Assembly: GCA_015680685.1 (NCBI GenBank)
Contig: MNCI01003573.1
Location: 1,431,228 to 1,453,604 of the forward strand
DNA: 22,377 bases
DNA from: Gnetum montanum
Taxonomy: Eukaryota > Streptophyta > Gnetopsida > Gnetales > Gnetaceae
Reading direction: 5' to 3'
Shown: piece after piece, positions 8,600 through 18,127 of the stretch
Numbering within the stretch: position 1 is the stretch's first letter
Layout of the letters: the number at the start of each line of letters is the position of its first letter
The notes under the pieces: generated by a model
Seen by the model: the letters and a program-made list of their open reading frames with translations, nothing else
Database searches by the model: none
What the model was told of the DNA's origin: nothing
Program-made: the position numbers and the translations under genes

Positions 8600-8780
8600 G
8601 TTAGTCACTTTCTTCAATGCAACAGTTTATGTTTTTTTAGCCTTTATGTGTAACTCTAGTTGACTACTTCATTTTTATGATGCAAATTCTGAATGAAAAA
8701 GTAGGACCCCTAGAGGGCAGAAATAATGATGCAGAAGGAAGTAATGCAAACGAAAATGATGTAGGGGAAGTTGACGTATG
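8600..8780 (+). pseudogene. Possible last exon of the antisense frame
   Basis: After 8599 a GTTAGT could be a donor and AAAGTAG at 8698-8704 an acceptor. From 8701 a frame reads GPLEGRNNDAEG then NANENDVGEVDV and stops at TGA (8778-8780): an acidic tail typical of a protein C-terminus. Phase across the gap is not settled. Confidence 0.3.
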
Positions 8781-8940
8781 ACAGCAAGGGCTTTTGATTT
8801 TTGTATTTTTTTAAAACTATTGCAAACATTGTCTAAGTGAAATTTTGAATGAAAAATAGATTATGGCAAGATCAATGCTACTCTAGTTTATGCATTATGT
8901 ATGTTATCTATGTGATCGGTTTCTATGTTTTTCATTTTAG

Positions 8941-9180
8941 TTTTAGGCCATTTCGGGCCATGCGGTTTTTTCGGCCATTTCAGGCCATCACTAGATTTAG
9001 GCCATTTTGGGCCATCGCTAGTTTTAGGCCAGTTTGGACCATGGTGCCATATAGTTTTAGGCCATTTCAGGCCAAGGTGAGATATAGTTTTAGGCCATTT
9101 CAGAACATGGGACAATATAGTTTTAGGCCATTTCGGGCCATGGTGCGATATAATTTTAGGCCATTCTGGGCCATGGCGTA
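8941..9180. repeat. Minisatellite, 33-bp units (TTTTAGGCCATTTCRGGCCA)
   Basis: About eight units. The last five start at 9022, 9055, 9088, 9121 and 9154, exactly 33 bp apart; the earlier ones (8941, ~8967, ~8995) are 26-28 bp because the GGTGCGATATA spacer is shortened. Because 33 is a multiple of three, both strands show open repeated frames (plus FRPFRAMVRYS, minus GLKWPKTISH), which I take as a by-product. It sits between the antisense frame and the B protease. Ogre/Tat elements are known to carry such repeats between pol and the 3' LTR. Confidence 0.9.
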
Positions 9181-9319
9181 AACAGAAGGTATGTTAATGA
9201 TTTTAAAAAAGTAAGTTGGTGTACCTAGCATAGATGGATGGATGCGAAGCCAATAAGTAGTAAATGTACAAAGGATGTGAACTAGGTAGGAAGTAGTGGG
9301 GTTGCTACGCTATGCATAA

Positions 9320-9954
9320 CTACTTTCTGACCCATCGTGGATTGGGCGAGGCATAAGGCTGAGATGCTTTGCTAGGGCATTCGTCCACATTGTTGTTCTC
9401 CGCTTGGAAGGGCAACTCAGCCCACACATTTTTGTTTTCTGAGCTAGTGTGTTGGGCTGGCTCCTTCACTAAGTAGTTAGTATCTACGGAGACAAGCACT
9501 TCATTCTTAGAGGTTATGACCTTCGAGCCTTGCTCCATATCTACGTTATTTATTGCTTGCGTTGCTACCTCGTCGCCATGGATCACCACCTCCCTTCCTA
9601 CATAGGGTAAATGGATCTCTTGATGTATGGATGAAGAGACTGCCCTAGGTTGTGCTAACCATGACCTCCCCAAGATCAGGTTCATGGGGAACTGGTCCCC
9701 TGCCACAAAGTTGATGTAGACAGTGCCTTTCACCATGACCCATGCCCCATTGAATGACTTCAAGCATGACATTGTCATGGGTTTGATGTGGTCTACCAAA
9801 CCCAGCTCATTCACAATAGGGAATGGGATTATGTTCATAGCAGCCCCATCATCAACGTGTACCCTTTGGATCTTATGTTGAACAACCCAAATTGTGATGA
9901 AGAGAGGTGTTGTAGTCACCTAACCCTTCTCAGGGTCTTCCCTAATGTAATGGT
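9320..9954 (-). pseudogene. Element B: retropepsin with internal deletion
   Basis: Homolog of the A protease. The ORF 9320-9919 starts at a GTG codon right after a TAG, and the same frame continues upstream of it (FCNHYIREDPEKG, matching the A region LEFCDDAIKV). Key motifs: V-D-D-G-A-A-M-N-I (ORF residues 22-30), GLVDHIKP, ILGRSWLAQ (82-90; the usual Pro of GRPW is Ser) and IHQEIHLPY. Compared with A, about 13 residues including FTVID are missing between QFP and MNLILG, an in-frame loss of ~39 nt that removes a core strand, so the enzyme is probably dead. A hydrophilic tail of ~75 residues runs to the stop at 9320-9322. No reverse transcriptase follows; next comes the minisatellite. Confidence 0.85.
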
Positions 9955-10420
9955 TACAAAAAGTTAATTGGGATGGTTATGGTTCTGCAAGCATAGAAGG
10001 AAGCATGACCGATTGGATTGTTCTCTTCTGTAGGCATGTTCTCATCAACTGATATTTCCATTAACATGTGAACTAGAGCCTCACGATGTGTAGTAGAAAT
10101 CATAATTAGGTCATATAGGCTCAATGTTCTGTTCTTTTGCTTTAGAGCCTGCTTGACCTGAGTGAGAGCACTTAAAAGGTCTAGGCCACCTTCCTGTTTA
10201 CTACCTTTCTCCTCTTCCATTCATCCTAGGAGATGAATTTCCCGAGGAGGGATAGTTTTGGGTCTAGGATGAGACCCTTTCGGGTGAGGTGGTGATGACT
10301 GTGCACACGTAGCAATGTTATCTTTTGGCAATGAGGACGTAGATGCAGAGGGTGAGGGAATAGGCTTGGAAGTACCTAGGGCAGTACATTCCATTGATGC
10401 CTCACATGTCAAATGCTCTT
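9955..10420 (-). pseudogene. Element B: pre-protease block
   Basis: Contains LDLLSALTQVKQALKQ then RTLSLYDLIMISTTHREALV, the conserved block before the protease that A and C also have (TFSLYNLVMTS, TSLSLYDLVIT). The preceding Ser/Pro-rich stretch (10221-10412) is in the same frame, separated by a TGA at 10221-10223. A one-base shift near 9960, in a run of T, separates this frame from the protease. Confidence 0.7.
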
Positions 10421-11933
10421 CTCTTTTCTTTGGATGAGAAGGCTACGGTGTTGTCTTATGCGAGGTGGGGGTGATTAATTGGCTTGGCCCCCTGATGATG
10501 AATGGTGCTTGTGGTGTTAATGTGGTCAGAAGTGGTGCAGTTTTTCTTACAAGTAGTGCAAGGGTGGATGTCTAGGAAGGAATTCTTAGGACAAATAGTT
10601 GCTACAAATATTTCTTAGCTGTTGGTGGTATTGGTGAGCTACGCTAAGGCACACGAACCACAAACGATTAGTGGGGCAGCTTGGGATTAATGTCAACGCC
10701 GATAGTGTTGATAATGTAACCAGCATTGTTGGCATTAAGAGGATTTGTATAGACATGCAGAGATTGATTTTCGGGATGCACTGGGTTGCTTTTGTCTAGA
10801 ACTAGTTTCCCTTGATCAATCATTCTTTGGATGTCATCCTTTAATGCCAGGCAGTAATCTGTATCATGAGCACACTACTAATGGTAGTCACAAAACTACT
10901 CTAGCCTGAAATTCTTAGGAACTGGTAGGTGCTACTTGTGTTGTCCACTACCCAGAAGGTGGTCCTATTGGAGTAGCAGTTGCTGGCTATGCCATAGGAT
11001 AGGCCATTTGTGTTGCCGATGGGGCAAACCATAGTCCCATGCTTGGTTGTATCATTTGAAAGACCTAGTACATTTGTTGGTGAGTGTAGTGGGAAATTTG
11101 TAATGGTTGTGAAACAGGAGGAGAAGTGAATGGGGTCCACCATATGGACGGGCCTAGGCCCATCGTTGATGGTGGAACAGGTGTATATGCAGGAATGGAT
11201 GTGGAAAATGCATGCAACTGCAATGTAAGTATGACATGAATGTAGGGTAGGTAGCCATGATTGGTGCGTAGTGTGATGCAGGGATGGATTGTGAAATAGA
11301 TTGGGGGGTGGTGACTAAGAATGAGACAGGGGAGTAGGCATGTTGATACACCAAGGGCATGGCATGGCTACCCGTTATTAATGAAACTACGTGTTGCGAC
11401 GATGTGGATGTGATCATAAAGGAAGTGGCGGTAGAGAGCAGGTTTGTCCAAAAAGATGGGGTGGAAGGAATGGTGGTAGGATTAGTTTGACCCCCACCCT
11501 TGGATTTGGAATCTAGTTTCTCTTTCCTGTCTTGAAACACCTCATCATGCTGAGACAGCGTGTCTCAAGGCTCCCTAGACCTAGTGACCACTATCAGCTG
11601 ATCTATGAGCCACTGATGCATTTTTATCAAAGGAATGGAAATGCCAGGAGTGGGAATAAATTCCTTCCCATTATAGTAAGTGAACTCAAAGCTACATTTG
11701 TCCTTGAGTTCTTGTGCATCTAAGGGTATATTTGCCTAAAATTTAGCGCAAAGAAAGTTATATTGCTTTTATTGCTGAGCCAAGCCCTCATGTGCTCGAT
11801 TTTGGATCTTGAGAGATTGACGTGGCCCTAGCACTAGGCTAGGTGGCTGCTTGGCACCTGTGATGCCTTGAACTGAAAGGGGAACCTCAATGTTAGAGGT
11901 AGTAACTACGGTGCTTGAGGAAATCATTGTCAT
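10421..11933 (-). pseudogene. Element B: gag lacking its core domain
   Basis: Starts at ATG 11933-11931. The N-terminal block matches A and C (KQYNFLCAKF ~11770; KEFIPTPGI ~11655), followed by a Pro/Gln-rich stretch (~11510-10920; HYTHQQMY.., with TAG at Gln-like positions). It then passes directly to VPKNFRLE and the knuckle FCDYH-2 stops-CAHDTDYC (~10915-10840), then KDDIQRMIDQGKL. The ~950-nt gag core with the DWYRALP motif seen in A and C is absent. The linker (10690-10480) has three copies of the F-hydrophobic-R-V-P motif (SFVVRVP, LFVLRIP, PFIIRGP). There are several frameshifts, so the parts lie in different frames. Confidence 0.75.
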
Positions 11934-12147
11934 AAGGGTAAAAAAGGCTTACAAACAAGGGAAACAAGGACATCAAGTAGCGATCAGAGGCTTTCTATCC
12001 TATACGATTTTAGAGGAACCATCAGAGCAATTGATCTACACCACACGATGCGTAAACAACTGCAAAAGGATGTCACATTTATGCTAGTGCTTGACAAGGT
12101 ACAGAACACATGTCAGAGTACCGTGAAAGATGGAAAAGGCACCAAAA
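11934..12147 (-). other. Element B leader
   Basis: A short stretch, ~210 nt, between the primer site and the gag ATG. Shorter than the leaders of A (~360) and C (~770). No repeats or ORF of note. Confidence 0.4.
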
Positions 12148-12165
12148 GCCCACCTTCTAGCACCA
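12148..12165 (-). other. Primer-binding site candidate of element B
   Basis: The minus strand reads TGGTGCTAGAAGGTGGGC, the best preserved of the three copies. It differs from the consensus TGGCGC by one C-to-T change. Confidence 0.6.
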
Positions 12166-12617
12166 GAAAACTATAGCAACCAAAAACATTGGTGGTTGAA
12201 AAGACCAAGAGGTTGTCAGGTGAATAGTTTTAACCTGGGATCCATGTGAGGGCTGTGTTGGATAAAAATGGAAATGGGGTGCCCTGAACAGTCTAGTCAA
12301 TTAGATAGCGACTTAGTCAATGTAACTTAACCTTATGTAAATGTTGTTTTAAGTGCAAAATACATGAGATCTAACTAATGATTAATAAATATAATAATAA
12401 AGAAAATGATGCTGAACAGTGATGACAATATAGAAATAACAGAGTAACTAGGATGAGAAAATGAACAACTGCAAAGTCATGGGTTCAATTCTCTTCTCTA
12501 CTTGAAAATGTATAATGATTCATGCAATGCCAAAGATACACAGAGCATCTAGGAATGATTGGAACGCTTGAAATTCCTCAACTATGTTTTTGAGTGCAAG
12601 TTTCAAAACCAACAGTA

Positions 12618-12775
12618 CAAAATGCCAACAAGCAAAAAAGATAATGCCAAATGCCAAAGAAAACAATGCCAATTGCTAAAATCTACCAGCAAATTTCCAA
12701 TTTTCCAACTAGGGGATTTCTCAATTTTCCAACTGCTAAACTTTTCCCACCAACCAAATTTTCCAACCCTTTGAG
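12618..12775. repeat. Short repeats near the LTR2 transcription start
   Basis: AATGCCAA occurs several times at 12618-12680 and AATTTTCCAA three times at 12690-12770, with a TTTCCAA variant. On the minus strand this is the first ~150 nt after the TATA box, so it would lie in the 5' part of the transcript. The open frames here (plus 12559-12774, minus 12603-12851) follow from this repetition and are not taken as genes. Confidence 0.5.
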
Positions 12776-12790
12776 CATTGCTTGTCAGGG

Positions 12791-12803
12791 TATTTATAGG
12801 GCC
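12791..12803 (-). promoter_or_regulatory. TATA box of LTR2
   Basis: The minus strand reads GGCCCTATAAATA. It matches LTR1 in sequence and in distance to the primer site. Confidence 0.65.
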
Positions 12804-12832
12804 AGCAGTAAGCAAGAGATGCGGTTTAAATG

Positions 12833-12840
12833 CCACGTGT
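12833..12840 (-). promoter_or_regulatory. G-box upstream of the LTR2 TATA
   Basis: A perfect palindromic CACGTG at 12834-12839, ~35 nt upstream of the TATA box. G-boxes bind plant bZIP and bHLH factors. The LTR1 counterpart is decayed. Confidence 0.5.
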
Positions 12841-12984
12841 CCCAGACCCATGAGATGCTGACATGCCTGTATTGCATGGATATGTAAAGTTGATTGTGAA
12901 CCTACTACACTAAAATCATGTTCTTGAAACTTTGAGTGCTAGCCTCAAGTGTGCAAAAAATGCAAGAAAGAGGTGAAGCACATT

Positions 12985-13327
12985 AGCATAGCGTAACTAT
13001 TCGCTACACTTTGCTATGCTATGTAGCGTAGCACAGTGTAGTAGCCGGCATATCCTACTTTTTTGCTCAATCTACCACTTTCTAGTAAGATAGCTCACTA
13101 AAGGACTTGAAGTTGAACAAGGAAATTGGTTTTGGAGGCCAGAGTGCTTGCTGAGTACAATTTCTTCATTGGAATCACTTGGTGAGCTAGGCCTTTCTGA
13201 TTTGCCTTTGCTACGCTATGCTACGCTGCATAGTGTAGCACCCTGTTCTATAATAGTTTGCACTTGATTGCATGAGAAACTATCTTCTGAGGTCTACTAT
13301 GGTACATAGTGTAGTGTAGCATAGCAC
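12985..13327. repeat. Dyad repeats of GCTACGCTATGC in LTR2 U3
   Basis: Three clusters. At 13004-13041, CTACACT and GCTATGC pair with GCGTAGC and AGTGTAG around a 6-nt loop. At 13210-13239, GCTACGCTATGC (13210-13221) pairs with GCATAGTGTAGC (13228-13239), a 12-bp stem with one G-T pair and a TACGCT loop. At 13301-13327 lies GTACATAGTGTAGTGTAGC then ATAGCAC. The same motif occurs singly in B at 7685-7755, 9302-9318 and ~10633. Confidence 0.8.
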
Positions 13328-13649
13328 ACTTCTTCACTAGAAAACTTGCTAAACTATTTTTGCACATCCCGAGCACCGTTGACAATTCCAATCATGGTCT
13401 CTGAATAGACTATCAGCTGGGTGAAACATCCAGGTGGGCAGGTCAGAGATTCCATCAGGCCTATTAGCTCTGGAGGTAGAAAACTTGTCAAACTAAATAG
13501 TCTAAACTTAGTGCATTCATTTCCTACCAAACTATCATGAGGCTACACTTGTGGAAATGTTTGCTTCATTTCCAAGACCCTAGTGAAGCAAGAGTGCCTT
13601 GAAATTTTAGGTTGTTTCAATGCTTGTGATTCATATGGTTGGGTGTAGG

Positions 13650-14036
13650 GGTACCTCACTACTCATCATTCACTAATAAGAATAGAGATCAAAATCTTTA
13701 CTAATGCTTATTGGTGTACAACGAAAGTTATCACAAGGTCATATAGGCTAAGGGAGGTGCCTTTTTGTTTTACATAATACTTGACCTATTCCATCACAGT
13801 GAGGAAGTTCTTATCATTGGTTGTAGGATTTTTTTCTTAGTATTCTTGAATTTCTCCATGCATCCCAAAATATGAACTTCATGCTTCAATGGTTGTGTTT
13901 TGACTTCTTTTCCGTTCCCCTAGGACATGGGGTCCTCCTATGGTTGATTGGTTAAAGCAACTTGAGCATTAGAGCTCATTGGAATAGATGAGATGGGAGT
14001 GGGATTTGGTGAACCCACTTCCTGCCATGCCTTGGC
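13650..14036 (-). pseudogene. Element C: truncated pre-protease region
   Basis: Matches A and B around TSLSLYDLVIT (~13750) and HEVHILGCMEKFK (~13870, matching IYLLSHMEEIK in A). The left part still aligns with A just upstream of its protease (CTAATAAGAATAGAGATCAA against GTAATAGGAATGGAGGCCAA), then stops near 13650 where LTR2 begins. The catalytic protease part and all of pol are missing. Confidence 0.65.
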
Positions 14037-16485
14037 CTATATGTTATCATTTTTCTTAGCCTTCGAAATAGGCTTCTTACATGGTTTTATTAGGAATTTC
14101 TTGTTATTATTGCTTGGTTGTAAAGAAGTTGTTGCGTTGGCCACTACAGGAGGACATTTTTTAGTTGTAGGGGTGGTTTTGGCTTTAATGTGAGGAGACA
14201 CACTAATCACAAAAGGTTTCTTGAAAGGCATAGGTGACAAGACCCTTACAAAAAAATGGTACCTTGAACTTTTTGAAGTTAAAGGATTCCTATCATTGTA
14301 AGGAGATACTCGAATCATAAATAGCTCCCACACAGGTCTAGCATTATTGTTCACATTGAATGCAACTATAATGTATGGGTTTTTCTTAGCATTCAATGGG
14401 TTCTTGTAGATCTACATTTATTGTTTTTATAGCCTAATTTGGTTCAAGGAATTGAGGATCAATTCACATTTTTCTATCATCTTCGATAGGTCATCCTTGA
14501 GTTCTATACAAAAGTTGGTATCATGACCTAGTAGTTGATGATAGTGGTAGAAATGGTTAAGTTTGAAGCATTTATGCATTGGTGGGTCATCCTTGCTTGC
14601 AAGATTGAAGTTTTTTACTATCTCACATAGTATACCATGCCTCTTATGGGAATTCTTAGTCATTTGTTTGTATTTTATTCTTTCCTTCTTCAACAATTCA
14701 TTGAGGAGTTCTAATGGTTTCAATTGTAACCTAGTAAACTTCAACCAGTCTTTTTGGTTAAAGTTAGACTTTATAGTGGTTGCTGTATAGGCCCCCAATG
14801 TCAATGGTTGATTATTAGTAGTAGGAACCTTGGGTTCATTCATTTTACACCCCTATGTGGTCTTGTTATCTTTGGCCATAGTGGCCATGACTATGTTGTT
14901 TTGCCTTCCATTCTCCTTATTCTTTTGGATGTGTTGGTTCTTGTATGCCATGTAGGTAGGATCATCGCTAGCCTCAGCTACATCCTATATGTTCTTTTCT
15001 TGGAAAAAGAATTGGCTGAGTAACCATGGGTCTAGATAGTATAGTTTGGACTTAATAAAATCATTAACTATACCCTTGAATATGGTGAGAAGATGGGTTT
15101 TGGCTATCGATTTTGGAATCTTGTTAAGAAGAGCATTCCATAATTGTATGAATTTTCATATTGGCTCAAGGGATCCTTGCATGACCTTAATTAATTAGTC
15201 AAGGGTCATGTTGGGTTTCAATTTTTACTTAAAATGGCTAACAAGTTGTGAAATTTGGTCTTCAAGCAAGGACATGGATTCTCTTGGTAACATATGGTAC
15301 CAGTCCAAGGCTTTTCTAGTAAGGGACATAGGGCAAATTTGCATTATAGTATGTGGCTAGGCTTACAGTAATAGGAACTTAGAATGAAAGGTTATAAGGT
15401 GAAAATTAGGATTTCCTTCATTGTTATAGTTAGTAAATTGAGGTATGAAAATGCATGGTGAAAGAGTTATTGGTGGGACAACATTATTGATTGGATAATC
15501 CTAATAGAAGTCCATTATTTTTAAAATCTATGTTTTGGAGACTTTGAGCTTTTGTAACTATTCCATTAAGTCTTGAATCATCTAGAATGCTTGATCCAAT
15601 CCTTGGTGTATTCCCATGGGTTGTGATATTTGTCTGAATGGTTGAGGTATTAATTGAGAGGCTTGTGGCCCTCATGATGGGTTGCACTATAGAAAAGAGA
15701 GGTTGGGCTATAGTGGCCATGGGTGGACTAAACAATGAAAAGGATGTTTATGATGATACTTGAGGAACATAGGGGAAAAATGGTGTATGTGTTCCCTAGG
15801 TCACTTGTGGTCCCTCTGTGGGGTCCAATTACACAAAGAAGGGATGAGAAATGGTGAGAACCATTGGTGAGAGTTGTGCAAACAAATGCTACATGGAAAA
15901 AGACATGGAAGAAAGTAAGAAGCCTATTTAAGGCACAACTTATGCTTGGAATGTTGCTATAACTAATATAGTTCCAAAAATCATAGAATATAAGGGAGAT
16001 GATGATTGAGATGCCTATCCCATGGAAGAGATAGGAAAGGCCAAAGTGGTTGTGGTAGTTTGAGGGATCGATCATTGGAATAGGCTCTCTATGAAATTAT
16101 CTAGTTTAGGATCTACCTTGAACTCATCATGTTCTTCATGCTAGCCCTCAAAACTAAGCTTCTCACTCCATTCATCCATCTCAATCAATTGAGAAATTAT
16201 ATGCGCTTGAGCATTGGTAAGTGGTATCTTGTCATAGGAAGAGGGTATATACTCTTTCTCATTATGGTGAATCAACACATAATCATGCTTAGCTTTGGCC
16301 TTCACACATGGAAGGAGTAATCCAACTTAGATATTAGTGTAGATATAGTTGTAATATTTTTTGTTGAGCATAGTAAAACCTAGGATTTTCCCTCTCTGCC
16401 TAAGCAATTATCTACACTTGACTATGGCAAGCTCTTTTGAATCATAGATCCTCACTCCATCCTAACTAGATCTCACATTTGTCAT
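14037..16485 (-). pseudogene. Element C: gag polyprotein, heavily decayed
   Basis: Likely start ATG at 16485-16483. Parts in order: N-terminal block (LNKKYYNYIY ~16365; EKEYIPSSYDKIPL ~16240); Pro/Gln-rich region (~16075-15490, with TAG and TAA at likely Gln codons); gag core (RKALDWYHMLPRES ~15310; VNDFIKSKLYYLDPWL ~15060; SDDPTYMAYKNQH ~14960); knuckle FYHYHQLLGHDTNFC (~14560), first Cys changed to Tyr; and linker with FMIRVSP, FFVRVLSP and PFVISVSP (14310-14200). The stretches 14427-14843 and 14037-14396 are open in one frame. More AT-rich and more broken than A, so probably older. The minus ORF at 15728-16075 is out of frame with gag. Confidence 0.8.
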
Positions 16486-17256
16486 GTGGATGGGCAAAAC
16501 TATGGACTTACTGAAAGGCATTGTCAAATATGTTGTTTTGAATTTTTTACTATTTTTAGTACAACATTTAGTAAGTGGGATTGCTTAATGGTAGAGTTGG
16601 TTATAATTGGAAAAAATGGTTGAAATAGCTCCTATAATGAAAATGGTATATACTACACTTTGGAAAATAGTATTATCATTTTAAATTTGGTACCACCAAA
16701 TACATTGGTTTTTCTAATAGTGTCTACCTTAAATGGTGTGTAGTAGACCACTATGTTTCCTAGTCAACTACCCTAAGGTAGGTGGTGGAAATGGATTTTT
16801 TCTTGGTAAAACTAAGCTGGAAATGTTTTTCTCTGAAGGGTGTGTACGCTAGTTTTAAGAAATTAATTGTGAAAATTTTGGATTTTCCAAGGACTATGTT
16901 GGAGTCTTGGTAGTATTCATGCTAGCTTCTCTTGTAGAATTTCACAACATATGTATTTGGATTTTAGGATGGATCTATGCTAGTCTTAGACTCTAAATGC
17001 AAGTTTTGGGGTTGACTACATTGTATTCAAAGAATCTAGCAGTTGCTATGAAAATGCATTAAACATCAAAATCACCAAACATAACTACACTAGATATTGT
17101 GGGCAAGAATTTAGATACCAATGTTGGTTTTACTATTAAGTGTTTATAGGTTCTTAATTTCAAAATGTGAAAGGTGTGGTATTTGGAAAAGGTTGGAGAA
17201 GTTTTTGAAAAATGTTGGAACATGTTTTTGGACTAAGAATTTTGATGAAGATTCAT
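16486..17256 (-). other. Element C leader, no gene seen
   Basis: About 770 nt between the C primer site and gag, AT-rich, no ORF and no clear repeats apart from scattered ATGCTAG (16919, 16977). Confidence 0.4.
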
Positions 17257-17274
17257 GCCCTCCTTCTAGTGCTA
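17257..17274 (-). other. Primer-binding site candidate of element C
   Basis: The minus strand reads TAGCACTAGAAGGAGGGC. Differences from TGGCGC are two G-to-A changes, consistent with deamination. Confidence 0.55.
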
Positions 17275-17944
17275 GAAACTATAGCACTTAGAAAATTTGC
17301 TCACTGGAAGAACCAAGAATCCTAGGTGCAATAGGCTAACCTTGGATCCCAAGGACCTCCATGAAATAGGATCCAGGATGCCCTGGATGGTCTAGTCGAT
17401 CACCTAGGAACTTAAGAAATGTAAGCAAGAATGGAAGTAGTAATGGAATTGTAGATTTAAATGAAAATAAATAAGCAAAAAATTAAACTTGAAAATGAAT
17501 CTGCACTACAAATGAAGTGAAAAATTTATTGAAATAGAAAAAATTCTAAAAGTATAATGTTTAAGAAGTATAGATTGTGCACTCAAATGCACAAGAAGCT
17601 AACTTGGATGAAGCCTGAAGCTTGTTGGAGCTAGTAGGTTGTATTCTGTAAACAAACACCATGATCCAAGTACTTTCCAATCCCAATCATCAAAAGCCTC
17701 TTACTAATTTTTACTCAAATCTACAACTTTTGGATGTTAACAATGTGCACAATGGTGTTTGACTTTGGTGGTAATGGGACTATGCTGAGAGTCTCTAGTG
17801 CTGAAGTAGATTCCAACTCTTCCAGAAATTCTTACAAAATGCTAAATGGATTTTTGATGCTCAAGGTTGCTACAGGGGTATGGGTCGCAATAATTTTTGC
17901 AAAGCCAATATGTTTCAAAATCCCAATATTTTGTTCAAGCTTGA

Positions 17945-17954
17945 GTTTTATAGG
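17945..17954 (-). promoter_or_regulatory. TATA box of LTR3
   Basis: The minus strand reads CCTATAAAAC, ~670 nt from the primer site. Weaker than in LTR1 and LTR2 but in the expected place. Confidence 0.4.
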
Positions 17955-18127
17955 TGTTAGATTGCTAATTTTAGGCTACAAAGTTTTTCCATGATTACTG
18001 ATTGATTGATGTTAATTGCAAGTGTAGTAGGCTATTATCCTAGTATAGTTAACCATTTATTGCAAGTTTTAATACATCAAAGCCATCAAAAGCCATCCAC
18101 ATACTAAGAATAGTAAATGGAATTTTG

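Larger units (their letters stand above)
12166..13612 (-). mobile_element. LTR2 (5' LTR of B)
   Basis: Starts next to the B primer site. Shared anchors: AACCTGGGATCC (~12233) matches LTR3 AACCTTGGATCC; GTGCCCTGAACAGTCTAGTCAAT (12279) matches LTR1 and LTR3; TATA at 12791. The right end is uncertain, set by a weak match of GTGCCTTGAAATTTT (~13590) with the end of LTR1, just before C sequence starts. U3 has dyad repeats of a GCTACGCTATGC motif. Apart from the shared anchors it differs strongly from LTR1, so B is not flanked by an ordinary near-identical pair. Confidence 0.65.

Noticed and set aside
1890-8600. TAG recoded as a sense codon, or stop readthrough, in gag and the antisense frame
   Set aside because: TAA, TGA and frameshifts also occur, the three copies carry stops at mostly different sites, and an unrelated copia copy shows the same bias. 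Decay of methylated CAG is the simpler explanation.
8849-9181. Repeat protein on plus (FRPFRAM) or minus (GLKWPKT, 8888-9115) strand
   Set aside because: Both strands are open because the unit is 33 bp. The early units have lengths that are not multiples of three, and there is no fixed start.
12559-12887. ORFs in LTR2 (plus 12559-12774, 12651-12887; minus 12603-12851)
   Set aside because: They follow from the AATGCCAA and TTTTCCAA repeats next to the transcription start and cross the TATA box.
15728-16075. 115-codon minus ORF as a separate protein
   Set aside because: It is a shadow frame. The gag frame of the same region gives Pro/Gln-rich sequence like that in A and B.
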